Shown: positions 17,368 to 27,637, numbered from the stretch's first letter. The stretch: DNA of 64,000 bases from Periweissella fabaria (GCF_918814575.1 NZ_CAKKNS010000006.1:62001-126000), one strand, 5' to 3'. Notes: a model not told the origin generated them from the sequence alone. Numbers and translations are program-made.

Positions 17368-20046
17368 TTATTTAGCGTCAAACCACGTTGGACCATAGTG
17401 GCTTTCAACTTTTAATGGTACATCTAATGTTACGGCCGAATCCATAATTTTGGGTACTAAGGCTTCCAATGTCGCAATTTCACTCGTTGGTGCTTCAAAA
17501 ATCAATTCATCATGAACTTGTAATAACATTTTAGCTTGTAAACCATGTTCTTGTAGTGCTGTTTGCATATTAATCATTGCCAATTTAATAATATCTGCTG
17601 CTGAACCTTGAATTGGTGTATTCATTGCCGTTCGTTCCGCAAAACTACGTAAATTAAATGATTTTGCATTTATTTCTGGTAAATAACGCCGCCGTTTTGA
17701 CAACGTTTCGACATAACCATTCAACTTAGCTTCGGCAACAACACTTTTGAGCCATGCATCAACACCGGGGTATTGTTCAAAATATGTTTCAATCATTTTT
17801 TTAGCTTCTGGCCGTGATACCCCGATACTTTGACTTAAACCAAAATCAGAAATTCCATAAACAATCCCAAAGTTAACAGCCTTGGCTTTACGCCGCATAT
17901 TACCATCAACTGGTTCATCTTTACTTAAACCAAAAATCCGCCGAGCCGTTGCGGCATGGATGTCATCATCTTCTTTAAACGCGGCTTGTAGATGCTCATC
18001 CCCTGTAATATGTGCCAATACACGTAGTTCAATTTGTGAATAGTCAGCCCCAAAAATTTGCCAATCAGGATGACTTGGGACAAATGCTTGGCGAATTTTA
18101 CGCCCTTCTTCTAAACGAATTGGAATATTTTGTAAGTTAGGATCAACTGATGATAACCGTCCCGTTTGCGTTAATGTTTGCATATACCGGGTATGAATTT
18201 TGGAATCTGTACTATGAACGACTTTTAATAGACCTTCAATATATGTTTGTTGTAATTTTGCGACTTGCCGATATTGTAAAATATCTTCCACGATTGGTGC
18301 TTCAGGAGCTAATTTTTCTAAAACATCAACCGCTGTTGAATAACCGGTCTTAGTCTTTTTAATAACTGGTAATTTCATTTTTTCAAATAAAATTTCGCCT
18401 AATTGCTTTGGGGATTGAATGTTAAATTCTTCGCCAACTTGTCGATATATAGCTTGTTCTAGTTCACTTAGTCGTTCAACTAATTTACTACCTTGTGCCC
18501 GTAATTGTTCAGTGTCAACGGTAATCCCCGTAATTTCCATCGCCGCTAACACATGTGTCAATGGTAATTCAATTGATTCATACAATGGTAATTGCTCATG
18601 TTCAATCAATTTAGCGGTTACTTTCGGTGCTAATTGATCAATTGCATGCACTTTATTAACTAAATGCTTAAACAAAATATCATCATCGGTTGGAATCGCA
18701 AATTTCGCGCCTTTACCGTAAATCGCTTCATCACTTTCAACATCGTAATAATCAAATTGCTGCGCTAATTCATCAATATCATCAACATTAGTATTAGTGT
18801 CAAGTAAATATGCCGCCAAGATAATATCAGTGGCAACATTCACGAGTTTAATACCTAAGCGATTTAACAAAACTAGTGCGGCTTTAGCATTGTAGACGTT
18901 TTTCTTAATTGCTGGACTGGTTAATAAGTTACTTAAAACAGGCGTTAATAACCAATCAACACTCCGAGCAACAAAGTATCCTTGGGTTGCATTACCAATC
19001 GCAAAGCCGACCATTTCGCTAATATGATAGTTTGGTGATGTTGTCTCTAAGTAAAAGCTTATTTCACCTTCAAGCGCTGCCACTTGAGCTAAGTTAGCTT
19101 CAGTAATCACTTGCATTTTAATTGCCGGATTATTTTGCGTGGCTTCATTAGCTTCCTTACCGTAACCAGCTGCATGTAATTTCGCAAGTTGTTGCTTAAA
19201 ATTAAGCATTTGATAAAAGGGCACAATCCCTTCGTAATCAGCACCCCGATAATTAATATCTGCAATGCCAATCGGTAAAGCTACATCCGTCCGAATTCGT
19301 GCTAAATCTTGTGACATAAATGCTTGTTCACGATCATTAATCAAATTATCTTTCATTTTTGATTTTTTCAAAGATTCAACATTATCGTATAGATTTTCAA
19401 GCGTTTGCCATTCCTTAAGTAACTTAATAGCTGTTACCGGACCAATTTTAGTAACCCCTGGATAATTATCAGCAGTATCACCGGTGAGGGCCTTCATATC
19501 AACAACTTGTGCAGCTGTTAAACCATCATATTTTTCAATAACTGCAGCTGGATCAAATGTTTCTAATTCAGTAACCCCTTTTTTAGTTACTAGGACCGTT
19601 ATATTTTCATCAACTAACTGTAATAAATCGCGGTCACCAGTAACAATCGTTACCGCTAAACCTTCTTGTGCACCCGCTTTGGCAATTGTGCCAATAATAT
19701 CATCCGCTTCATACCCCGGTAATTCGTAAGAGGTGATTCCATGTAATTCAACTAGTTGTCTTAAATATGGAAACTGTTCTACGAGTTCTGGCGGCGTTGA
19801 TTGCCGACTACCTTTATAAGAATCGAGTTTTTCCGTTCGAAATGTGGTTTTACCAGCATCCCATGCAACAAGACAATAATCTGGTTGCATCGGATCAACT
19901 AGCGTATCTAAAAAATTATTAAATGCAACTAACGCATTGGTGTGCAAACCGTCTTGATTTTTCATGCGTTCCAATTGCGAATGCATCGCATAAAATGCCC
20001 GAAAAGCGAGGCTATTACCATCAATTAATAAAAGTGTTTTTGCCAT
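17368..20046 (-). CDS. polA: DNA polymerase I
   Basis: Removes RNA primers and fills gaps in replication and repair. Residues 1-290 form the 5'-3' exonuclease/flap domain (LLIDGNSLAFRAFYAMHSQ, YEADDIIGT, TGDRDLLQLV). Residues 310-480 keep the fold of the proofreading domain but not its acids: the place of FDTET reads FYLETTS. The polymerase domain follows with DYSQIELRVLAH and LQVHDELIFEAP (His near 845). The 892 residues match lactobacillar PolA. Loss of 3'-5' exonuclease residues is common in Gram-positive Pol I. ATG after AAGGAG. Confidence 0.97.
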   Translation of the reverse strand: MAKTLLLIDGNSLAFRAFYAMHSQLERMKNQDGLHTNALVAFNNFLDTLVDPMQPDYCLVAWDAGKTTFRTEKLDSYKGSRQSTPPELVEQFPYLRQLVELHGITSYELPGYEADDIIGTIAKAGAQEGLAVTIVTGDRDLLQLVDENITVLVTKKGVTELETFDPAAVIEKYDGLTAAQVVDMKALTGDTADNYPGVTKIGPVTAIKLLKEWQTLENLYDNVESLKKSKMKDNLINDREQAFMSQDLARIRTDVALPIGIADINYRGADYEGIVPFYQMLNFKQQLAKLHAAGYGKEANEATQNNPAIKMQVITEANLAQVAALEGEISFYLETTSPNYHISEMVGFAIGNATQGYFVARSVDWLLTPVLSNLLTSPAIKKNVYNAKAALVLLNRLGIKLVNVATDIILAAYLLDTNTNVDDIDELAQQFDYYDVESDEAIYGKGAKFAIPTDDDILFKHLVNKVHAIDQLAPKVTAKLIEHEQLPLYESIELPLTHVLAAMEITGITVDTEQLRAQGSKLVERLSELEQAIYRQVGEEFNIQSPKQLGEILFEKMKLPVIKKTKTGYSTAVDVLEKLAPEAPIVEDILQYRQVAKLQQTYIEGLLKVVHSTDSKIHTRYMQTLTQTGRLSSVDPNLQNIPIRLEEGRKIRQAFVPSHPDWQIFGADYSQIELRVLAHITGDEHLQAAFKEDDDIHAATARRIFGLSKDEPVDGNMRRKAKAVNFGIVYGISDFGLSQSIGVSRPEAKKMIETYFEQYPGVDAWLKSVVAEAKLNGYVETLSKRRRYLPEINAKSFNLRSFAERTAMNTPIQGSAADIIKLAMINMQTALQEHGLQAKMLLQVHDELIFEAPTSEIATLEALVPKIMDSAVTLDVPLKVESHYGPTWFDAK

Positions 20047-20075
20047 TTGCTCACTCCTTATGTGATTTTTGTAGT

Positions 20076-22874
20076 TTATTTGAGTGTGCGCTTAAAAAAA
20101 TCGGCAGCTGTTGCCTTAATCTGGGCACTTGTAATCGTCGTAATCGGTAATTTTTTGGGTAATGAATTGATAATGGTTTTCCCATATTTTTTATTAACAA
20201 TCCGTGAATCTAAAATTATCACCATCCCAATCGCATTTGGTGTTCGTAAAATTCGTCCAATGCCTTGCCGCAATCTTAAAATTGCCTTGGGGAGACTTAA
20301 ATTATAAAACGGATTACGATGTTGTTGTTCAAGCCAATCATTTTGTGCTTGCACTAAAGGTGTATCCGGATTTTCAAACGGTAACCGCGTGATAACAAGT
20401 AATTCAACATCTTCACTAGGGATATCAACGCCTTCCCAAAAACTACCACTACCTAATAAAATAACGTGTTCTTCATCCTTAAATTTGCGTAAAATCTTAC
20501 TGTTTGAGCCACTAACACCTTGCGCTAGAATCGTAAAATGATGTAATTCTGGCATTGCATGTAAATGCTTGGTAACTTGTTCAATCGTCGTTAAGGAATT
20601 AAATAGGATTAATGCTTTTTTTGAAACACCCGTTAATAACTGTTGAACTTGGCGTGCTAAGTAATCACTATACATAAACTGATTTGTTTGCCGAGGATCA
20701 GGCGCATCACTAACCAGCACTAACTCTGCTTGATTTTCATACAGAAAATTATCCGCAAAGCGCTTAACCTTAACATCTTCTTTAGCTAAATTTAGCTGAT
20801 CAAAAACATATTGTGAACGTGCTGAGCTAAATAATGTTGCCCCCACAAAAATTGGCGATTGGAAAAATGGATATATTTTATCAGTAAAAAATGCTTCCGT
20901 ATTAATTAATGAACTACTTAACAGTAAATTAGTTGATTGATTTTGGGAATTACTGTTTAACCAGAAGACCCCTTTATCCGGATTACTTAGGACTTGCGCA
21001 TGTAATTGCCAGAACATTTCAAGCTGTTGTTCAAGTTGATTAGCTTCCGCTTGAAAGGCCGTCATTTGTTCAAAGTCATTAACTAACCAACGTTGATTCT
21101 CGGTTTCAAAAACATTATTTAATCCCGCCAAAGCCAACTTCAAATCTGTCACATCATTTTGTAATCGTGTAATCAAATCTGCATGTTGTTCAAAAAATGT
21201 TACCATCCCTTGAGAGCTAACCCGCTTCTCAAAGCCTAACGTTGTCGTAACTAATTGCACATTTAATAAAAAATGCCGGTATAACAACATCAATAATTGA
21301 TTTAAATTTTCAGCAATTCCTTGTGAGGCGCTACTTATTTTCTTTAATAATTCGTCATTGGCCATACTACCACGGAAAATATCAAAAATATCACGTGCAT
21401 GATTATTTAGTAACATGCTTTGAATCTGCGTAATACTTTTTAAAGCCGTTGCAAATGAAAATTGATTACGGGAGACATTCAAAACACTTGGTGCTAACTG
21501 GTGCGCTTCATCGACTACTAAAAATGGTTTTTCACTAAATTCATCAGCATGTTGAATTAAAAAAGCATGATTAACTACTAAGATATCCGCTATTTTAATC
21601 GCTATTTGTTGCCGTTCATGAAAGGCCAATTCGCCAAATTCATTAACGTCATTTTTAGTTGTGTAAGCTATTTGTTGGCGGAAAAAAGTATTGGGATTCC
21701 CAATTTGAATCTCATCTAAATCCCCCGTTGTCGTCATCGTCAGCCAAACTATGATCCGCATTTTTAAAAACTGATCGGCATAATTAGGCGCCTTACTAAA
21801 TAAAATTTGGCGAAATTTAGTTAAATCCAAATAATATTGCCGGCCTTTTAACATAACCGCATGCACCTTGAATGGAAGCATTGGGGATAACTTTTCTTCA
21901 ATAACGCGGATTACTTGTTCTTGTAATAAAAATGTTGGTACCGAAATAACGGTCTTACGGCCAGTTTGACTTAAATATGCAAACGGTAATAAATATCCGA
22001 GCGTTTTACCCATCCCGGTTGGTGCTTCTAACATCATTGCGGAACTATTTGGGTGAGCGAAATTATTGTAAATCAAATTCATAAATTTGGCTTGTTCACC
22101 ACGATACTCAATGGCACCTTGAAATAGTTGCTCTTTGGCCCGTTGTGTATTTGGATAGCGTTTTGGTTGGACCCGTTTAGGTATGCTAGAACTTACTTTT
22201 GTGAGTACCAAATCATTAGCAATCACTAGATGCGGTGCTAATTGACTTGTACTTTGTTCCCGTTCAGCGACAATTGCATCAAAAAAAGCACTTGTTTGTC
22301 GTGGTAAAATATTGGCAAATTTTTGTAAGGTTTGCAAAGTCAACAATGGTAAATCTTTCGCAACTTGCCATAAATCCATAAATAACCGCGCCGTGGCTTG
22401 GGCATCAGAATCAGCCCGATGCGGTTGTAAATGCTTAATTGCCAAATATTGGCTTAAATCAGCTAGTCGATATCCAGGAGCGGTTGGATATAAAATTTGT
22501 GCCAATGGAACCGTATCAATTCCTTCAATTTCAAGCGTTGGTAACCCCACTCTTTTAAATTCAGCAATTAAAAACGGTAAGTCAAAATTAATATTATGTG
22601 CAACGAAAATGGTATCACTTAAAAAATGCCACAATGTTTGGGCAATATCTTTAAAGAGTGGTGCATTGACAACATCTTCATTGGTAATTCCTGTTAATTG
22701 GATAACGGCGGGGGGAATCGCCGCTTCAGGATTGATATTAGTGGCAAAAGTTTGAATAATTTTATTGTTTTGCACGATAACTGCCCCAATTTGAATAATT
22801 CGGGCGCCGTCTTTTATATTGGTGCCAGTTGTTTCAATGTCAACAACGGCAAATTTTTGATTTTCTAATAACAA
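20076..22874 (-). CDS. dinG: DinG-type helicase with DnaQ-like exonuclease domain
   Basis: Bifunctional protein. The N-terminal DEDDh exonuclease domain (about 1-165) shows VVDIETTG (Asp12, Glu14), FVAHNINFDLPFL and HRADSDAQATARLF. An XPD/DinG-like superfamily 2 helicase follows, with PTGMGKTLGYLLP near residue 285, VVDEAHQL, and the C-terminal LRQGIGRILRT. This is the Firmicutes DinG form; the iron-sulfur cysteines of E. coli DinG are not seen, and B. subtilis DinG is described as a 3'-5' exonuclease. The start is TTG 22874 with GGAGAGG 7 nt upstream. No ATG alternative retains the exonuclease start. First gene of dinG-polA-mutM-coaE. Confidence 0.93.
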   Translation of the reverse strand: MLLENQKFAVVDIETTGTNIKDGARIIQIGAVIVQNNKIIQTFATNINPEAAIPPAVIQLTGITNEDVVNAPLFKDIAQTLWHFLSDTIFVAHNINFDLPFLIAEFKRVGLPTLEIEGIDTVPLAQILYPTAPGYRLADLSQYLAIKHLQPHRADSDAQATARLFMDLWQVAKDLPLLTLQTLQKFANILPRQTSAFFDAIVAEREQSTSQLAPHLVIANDLVLTKVSSSIPKRVQPKRYPNTQRAKEQLFQGAIEYRGEQAKFMNLIYNNFAHPNSSAMMLEAPTGMGKTLGYLLPFAYLSQTGRKTVISVPTFLLQEQVIRVIEEKLSPMLPFKVHAVMLKGRQYYLDLTKFRQILFSKAPNYADQFLKMRIIVWLTMTTTGDLDEIQIGNPNTFFRQQIAYTTKNDVNEFGELAFHERQQIAIKIADILVVNHAFLIQHADEFSEKPFLVVDEAHQLAPSVLNVSRNQFSFATALKSITQIQSMLLNNHARDIFDIFRGSMANDELLKKISSASQGIAENLNQLLMLLYRHFLLNVQLVTTTLGFEKRVSSQGMVTFFEQHADLITRLQNDVTDLKLALAGLNNVFETENQRWLVNDFEQMTAFQAEANQLEQQLEMFWQLHAQVLSNPDKGVFWLNSNSQNQSTNLLLSSSLINTEAFFTDKIYPFFQSPIFVGATLFSSARSQYVFDQLNLAKEDVKVKRFADNFLYENQAELVLVSDAPDPRQTNQFMYSDYLARQVQQLLTGVSKKALILFNSLTTIEQVTKHLHAMPELHHFTILAQGVSGSNSKILRKFKDEEHVILLGSGSFWEGVDIPSEDVELLVITRLPFENPDTPLVQAQNDWLEQQHRNPFYNLSLPKAILRLRQGIGRILRTPNAIGMVIILDSRIVNKKYGKTIINSLPKKLPITTITSAQIKATAADFFKRTLK

Positions 22875-23091
22875 AACACTGCCTCTCCATCCTGAATGTT
22901 CAATACTAATGTATAATTATAAATACATTTTATCAAAAAAAACACGAAACTTGGGCGAAAGGTTCCACAAAAAGTGGTTAGTTTTGCGGATATGCGATAA
23001 AATAATCTAGGATTATTTCTATAGTAAATAATAAATATGTAAAATAGCCTCTTTTTATATAACTCAGAGGAATGAAAGAAGACCTTAATTT

Positions 23092-24057
23092 ATGTTAACT
23101 AAAGCACTTGGGCAAAGTCATGCCAAAGCTATTTTAATGGGAGAGCATTCGGTTGTTTACGGAGAACCAGCCATTGCAATTCCACTTTTAAACATCAATA
23201 TGATTGTCACAATTATTCTTCGACACGATCACCAACAATTAATTAAAAGTCGCTATTATAACGGTAGCCTTTCTGATTTAGCCGGTGCCTATGAAGGCGT
23301 ACGGCAATTAATTGTTTTTTTACTTGGAAAATTCAATAACCCTGACTTGGGCTTTGAATTAACTCTTAATAGTCAAATTCCTCAAGAACGTGGCATGGGT
23401 TCATCTGCTGCGACTTCAATTGCTGTCATTCGCGCATTTTATGAATTGTTTGAAGAACCCTTGGATCGTAAAACTCTTTTAAAGATGGCCAATATTGAAG
23501 AATCCATTACACATGGTTCCCCAAGTGGTATTGATACGGCCACCAGTAGTTCTGAGGATCCGATTTTCTTCATTAAAAATCAAGAAGTTACCCCTTTTAA
23601 AATCGATGTTCCAGGATATCTTGTTATTTCAGATACTGGTATTATGGGCCAAACAGGACTTGCTGTAAGTGCTGTCCGGCATTTGTTTGATGAGGAGCCT
23701 TCTAAAACACGCCGCTTAATTTCTGATTTGGGTGAAGCAGCTGCCGCCGCAAAAATCGCCTTACAAACTGGTGATTTAGTGTGCTTAGGCCAATTAATGA
23801 CCAAAGCACACTCTCATCTACGCACACTTGGTGTTTCACATCCGCACCTTGAAACATTAGTTAAAACTGCCATTGAAAAAAATGCCTTAGGTGCAAAGTT
23901 GACTGGTTCAGGAATTGGTGGCAGTATCATCGCCTTAGCCAAAAACTTAACGGATGCCCAACATATCGCAGAAGCCCTCAGTGAAGTTGGGGCACAAGAA
24001 TATTGGATTAGTCCACTTGCTAGCCAAACAAACATGGAGCACCTTATCAATGAATAA
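23092..24057 (+). CDS. mvk: mevalonate kinase
   Basis: GHMP kinase making mevalonate 5-phosphate. Signatures are GEHSVVYGEPAIAIPL (17-32), PQERGMGSSAATSIAVIRA (the ATP loop near residue 98) and the C-terminal LTGSGIGGSIIAL. The 321 residues match lactobacillar MvaK1. Its ribosome-binding site is weak (AAAGAAG). A stronger AGAGG sits next to an eight-codon reading frame (23072-23098) that overlaps this start, so coupled initiation is possible. First gene of mvk-mvaD-pmk-fni; the next gene overlaps it by 8 nt. Confidence 0.95.
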   Translation: MLTKALGQSHAKAILMGEHSVVYGEPAIAIPLLNINMIVTIILRHDHQQLIKSRYYNGSLSDLAGAYEGVRQLIVFLLGKFNNPDLGFELTLNSQIPQERGMGSSAATSIAVIRAFYELFEEPLDRKTLLKMANIEESITHGSPSGIDTATSSSEDPIFFIKNQEVTPFKIDVPGYLVISDTGIMGQTGLAVSAVRHLFDEEPSKTRRLISDLGEAAAAAKIALQTGDLVCLGQLMTKAHSHLRTLGVSHPHLETLVKTAIEKNALGAKLTGSGIGGSIIALAKNLTDAQHIAEALSEVGAQEYWISPLASQTNMEHLINE

Positions 24058-25024
24058 AAAAGTCACGGCACGAGCACATACAAATATCGCTTTAATCAAA
24101 TATTGGGGTAAAAAAAATCCGGAATTAATTATTCCAACGACTAGTAGTCTTTCATTAACACTTGACCAATTTTATACCGATACGGCTGTCGTTTTTAATT
24201 CAAACTTATCCCACGATGAGCTTACCTTAAATGGCCAACCAATTACCGACCATACACTTCTTAAAACAAGTACATTTTTAGATATAGTTCGGCAAATGGC
24301 GGGTATTAATACCTTTGCCCGTATTGAAAGTACTAACCATGTCCCAACAGCAGCTGGCTTAGCATCATCAGCCAGTGGTTTTGCTGCTCTGGCTGCCGCA
24401 AGTAGTAAAGCCGCTGGTCTTAACCTTGATCGTCAAGCTCTCTCGCGCTTAGCTCGCCGCGGATCTGGTTCAGCTTCACGGTCAATCTTTGGTGGTTTTG
24501 CCGAATGGATTGCGGGAGAAGATGATTTAACATCATATGCCCATCCAATTCAAGAAAATGTTACAATGGATATTCAGATGTTAACTGTCGTCCTGGATGG
24601 TTCGGTTAAAAAAATTGGTAGTCGCCAAGGTATGCAACACGCGATTGCTACATCACCTTTTTATGACACGTGGGTTGCCGAATCTGAAGTTGACCTGGTT
24701 ACTATGAAACAAGCCATCGCAAATAATGATTTTCAAACACTTGGTGAATTAGCCGAACATAATGCTTTACAAATGCATAGTTTGAATTTCACCGCAAAAC
24801 CTGCGTTCACGTACTTTAATGGCGATACCCTTAATATTTTAAATCTCGTCCAAAATCTCCGCCACCAAGGTATTCAGGCTTATGCAACAATGGATGCCGG
24901 TCCAAATGTTAAGATCATTTCGCAAAGTACAGCAACACAAGTTATTTGTGAGGCTATCAAAAAAGATTTCCCCAATGCCACGGTTGAAGTTGCAAAACCT
25001 GGTCCGGGAATTAGTTATTTATAA
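24050..25024 (+). CDS. mvaD: diphosphomevalonate decarboxylase
   Basis: ATP-dependent decarboxylation of diphosphomevalonate to IPP. It has the family's IALIKYWGKK at residues 13-22, the ATP loop in PTAAGLASSASGFAALAAA near 100-118, RRGSGSASRSIFGGF, and the C-terminal TMDAGPNVK. The frame is open further upstream inside mvk. The ATG at 24050 (MNKKVTARAH) is right because it starts the domain, has GGAG nine bases before it, and overlaps the mvk stop by 8 nt. Length 324 residues. Confidence 0.96.
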   Translation: MNKKVTARAHTNIALIKYWGKKNPELIIPTTSSLSLTLDQFYTDTAVVFNSNLSHDELTLNGQPITDHTLLKTSTFLDIVRQMAGINTFARIESTNHVPTAAGLASSASGFAALAAASSKAAGLNLDRQALSRLARRGSGSASRSIFGGFAEWIAGEDDLTSYAHPIQENVTMDIQMLTVVLDGSVKKIGSRQGMQHAIATSPFYDTWVAESEVDLVTMKQAIANNDFQTLGELAEHNALQMHSLNFTAKPAFTYFNGDTLNILNLVQNLRHQGIQAYATMDAGPNVKIISQSTATQVICEAIKKDFPNATVEVAKPGPGISYL

Positions 25025-25038
25025 ATAAGGAATAAAAT

Positions 25039-26118
25039 ATGCAAATCAACGTACCTGGCAAACTCTATATCGGTGGCGAATATGCTGTCGTTGAACCTGG
25101 CCAATCAGCAATCTTAGTCGCTGTCGACAAGTTTGTTTTTGCTGATATCAATCCCAGCACAGTTGGTGAAATTCGCTCAACGCAATTACCGGATGCCATT
25201 ATTAATTGGACACGGGTTAACAATCAATTAATGCTCCAAGTTGATCCTCAATTAGAATTTATTGCTGCTGCTCTTCAAATTACTTTTAACTATTTTCAAA
25301 AAAATGACTGGTTATTTGAAGATTTTAGTCTCGTTATTGACAGCCAACTTGATCATACTAATGGTATTAAACTTGGCCTCGGTAGCTCAGCAGCCGTAAC
25401 TGTCGCCGTTGTAAAAGCAATTTTAGCATTTCACCACCGGAGTCTCCAAGCACTCGAAATTTATAAGTTAGCAGCTTTGGCCCATTTTCATGTTCAAGGA
25501 AATGGTTCATTAGGTGATATTGCCACAAGTGTCTATACTGGGTGGATTTCATATAATTCACCAGATCGCACCTGGTTTGCCACTAAAACAACTAATTTAC
25601 TAGATAGTTCGTTAGTTGATATGGAATGGCCTGAATTAAACATTCAATCTATTCCAACGCCACTCAATTTAGAGTTATTAGTTGGGTGGACTGGTTCACC
25701 TGCTAAAACCAAAAATTTACTAAAAAAAGCAGCTTCATATACTGACGATACGATATATCGTGAATTTTTAGCTGGTTCAAATGCGGCCGTTTCGATGCTT
25801 TTAAATGGTTTGTTAACGACTGATTTTGATGTCATTAACCGGGGAATTGCTTTAAATCGGGAATTTTTGTTAATTTTAAGTGAACAAACCGATATTGAAA
25901 TTGAAACACCCCTACTTAGAACTTTAATTGAAATTGCTACTAATCTAGGTGGTGCGGCCAAGACATCCGGGGCTGGCTTTGGTGATAATGGATTTACATT
26001 AATTACCCCAGATGCAAACCGAGAACAAATTATTGCAAGTTGGCAAGCAGCTGGTATTACACCACTAAATTTACAACCTTACGTTAGTCCAACCGTTTTG
26101 CTCGAAAGTGAGGAATAG
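25039..26118 (+). CDS. mvaK2: phosphomevalonate kinase
   Basis: Phosphorylates mevalonate 5-phosphate to the diphosphate. GHMP signatures are VPGKLYIGGEYAVVEPGQSA (4-23) and LGLGSSAAVTVAVVKA near residue 114, with the C-terminal GGAAKTSGAGFGDNG. Length 359, normal. Start ATG behind AAGGAAT. The order mvk, mvaD, mvaK2 and fni is the usual cocci and lactobacilli arrangement, so the whole lower mevalonate pathway is here. HMG-CoA synthase and reductase are elsewhere. Confidence 0.95.
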   Translation: MQINVPGKLYIGGEYAVVEPGQSAILVAVDKFVFADINPSTVGEIRSTQLPDAIINWTRVNNQLMLQVDPQLEFIAAALQITFNYFQKNDWLFEDFSLVIDSQLDHTNGIKLGLGSSAAVTVAVVKAILAFHHRSLQALEIYKLAALAHFHVQGNGSLGDIATSVYTGWISYNSPDRTWFATKTTNLLDSSLVDMEWPELNIQSIPTPLNLELLVGWTGSPAKTKNLLKKAASYTDDTIYREFLAGSNAAVSMLLNGLLTTDFDVINRGIALNREFLLILSEQTDIEIETPLLRTLIEIATNLGGAAKTSGAGFGDNGFTLITPDANREQIIASWQAAGITPLNLQPYVSPTVLLESEE

Positions 26119-26120
26119 TT

Positions 26121-27158
26121 ATGGAATCTGCACATGCGCATCGTAAAGACGAACACTTAGCCATTACGGAAGCCAATATTCGTAAAGCTGGTAGCAAAGA
26201 AAACTTTGCTGACCTACGAATAATCCATGATGGGTTACCTGAACTCGCCGTTGCTGATACAGATATTAGTGTCAACTTAGCTGATTTCAAGCTGCCAATG
26301 CCCTTCTATATTGAAGCAATGACCGGTGGTTCATTCCGAACTGGCCAAATTAATGGCCAACTTGCCCAAGTCGCTAAGGAAACCCAAGTTGCTATGGCCG
26401 TGGGTAGTCAATCAATTACCCTTAAAGATAAAAGTTCTTATGAATCTTTTGAAATTGTTCGAAAAGTAAATCCTGATGGCTTTATTTTTGCTAATCTAGG
26501 AGCTGGTAAAACTGCCCAAGATGCACAGTTTGCGATTGACTTAATTAATGCTAATGCGTTAGAAATTCATATCAACGTGGCACAAGAAATCGTTATGCCT
26601 GAAGGTGACCGTAACTTTAATTGGCTTGAAGACATTGCTGAAATCGTTAGGACCGTTAACGTACCAGTCATCGTCAAAGAAGTCGGCTTTGGGATTAGTC
26701 AACAAACGCTTGCTAAATTAGCAGCGATTGGCGTTCAATATGTTAATGTTGGTGGCCGTGGTGGTACTAATTTTGCGGCTATTGAAAATCAACGTAATCA
26801 TGACACTGACTATGACTTCATGCTTGATTGGGGTCAAACAACCTTGGAATCTTTAATTGAAGGTCAACTCAGTAACACTGATATCACCCTTTTTGCAACG
26901 GGGGGCATCAATAACCCCTTAGATATTTTAAAAACCCAAATTATGGGTGCTAAAATGACCGGTGTCGCTGGCCATTTCTTACATACGTTGCTAACTAAAA
27001 AAGAAGTTGGTTTGACAAATGAAATTCTAACTTGGCAAAGACAATTGCATGAACTATACGCTCTTGTGGGTGCTAAAAATCAAGCAGACTTGGCACAAAC
27101 TGAGTATCTTTTAAGTTCGCAACTAGCTAACTATCGACAACAACGAACAAACAATTAA
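26121..27158 (+). CDS. fni: type 2 isopentenyl-diphosphate delta-isomerase
   Basis: FMN- and NADPH-dependent isomerase converting IPP to DMAPP, needed to start prenyl chains. RKDEHL near residue 9, EAMTGGSFRTGQINGQLAQ, HINVAQE, VGGRGGTNFAAIENQR and ATGGINNPLDILK correspond to the TIM-barrel flavin-binding elements. Length 345. The start lies 2 nt after the preceding stop, so it is translationally coupled. A flavodoxin gene follows after 17 nt. Confidence 0.96.
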   Translation: MESAHAHRKDEHLAITEANIRKAGSKENFADLRIIHDGLPELAVADTDISVNLADFKLPMPFYIEAMTGGSFRTGQINGQLAQVAKETQVAMAVGSQSITLKDKSSYESFEIVRKVNPDGFIFANLGAGKTAQDAQFAIDLINANALEIHINVAQEIVMPEGDRNFNWLEDIAEIVRTVNVPVIVKEVGFGISQQTLAKLAAIGVQYVNVGGRGGTNFAAIENQRNHDTDYDFMLDWGQTTLESLIEGQLSNTDITLFATGGINNPLDILKTQIMGAKMTGVAGHFLHTLLTKKEVGLTNEILTWQRQLHELYALVGAKNQADLAQTEYLLSSQLANYRQQRTNN

Positions 27159-27175
27159 AAACAAGCGAGGCTTTT

Positions 27176-27637
27176 ATGACAAATGCATTAGTGGTATATG
27201 CAACCCTAACTGGAAACAATGAAGCAGTGGCTGATTTGATTATTTCGAATTTTCAACAAAATAACATCAATGTGACTAAAAAAGAAATTTCGCTGTGTGA
27301 TGTGCAAATATTACGTGAATTTGATTTAGTTGTCCTCGTACCCTACACCTACGATCAAGGCGCTTTACCAGAAGAAGGGCTAGATTTTTATGATGATTTA
27401 GCGCTAATTAAGCTTCCAGAGACCGTTTATGGTGTTGCAGGGTCTGGTGATGTATTTTATGGTGATGATTATTGTGTAGCCGTTGACGCCTTTTCAAGTG
27501 CTTTAGGCGCCACAGAGGCTATTCAAGGTACCAATAACTTAAAACTTAATTTATACCCTGATACGGCTGCTCAAGGGCAAATTAAAACATTTGTTGAACA
27601 ACTACTACTAACATTTCAAAATAAAGTATCTAAATAA
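27176..27637 (+). CDS. flavodoxin
   Basis: Small FMN-binding electron carrier. The phosphate-binding loop is YATLTGNNEAVADLI at residues 9-23, and the isoalloxazine-flanking loops are VPYTYDQGALPEEG and GVAGSGDVFYGDDYCVAVD. At 153 residues it is a short-chain flavodoxin. It ends the mevalonate operon just before a strong terminator. Its position after the flavin enzyme Fni hints at supplying electrons to a flavoprotein in this pathway, but that is inference from context only. Confidence 0.88.
   Translation: MTNALVVYATLTGNNEAVADLIISNFQQNNINVTKKEISLCDVQILREFDLVVLVPYTYDQGALPEEGLDFYDDLALIKLPETVYGVAGSGDVFYGDDYCVAVDAFSSALGATEAIQGTNNLKLNLYPDTAAQGQIKTFVEQLLLTFQNKVSK

Noticed and set aside
22875-23091. 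Riboswitch or structured leader before mvk
   Set aside because: Only a 5-bp CCTCT/AGAGG pairing can be drawn; no known aptamer core is present.
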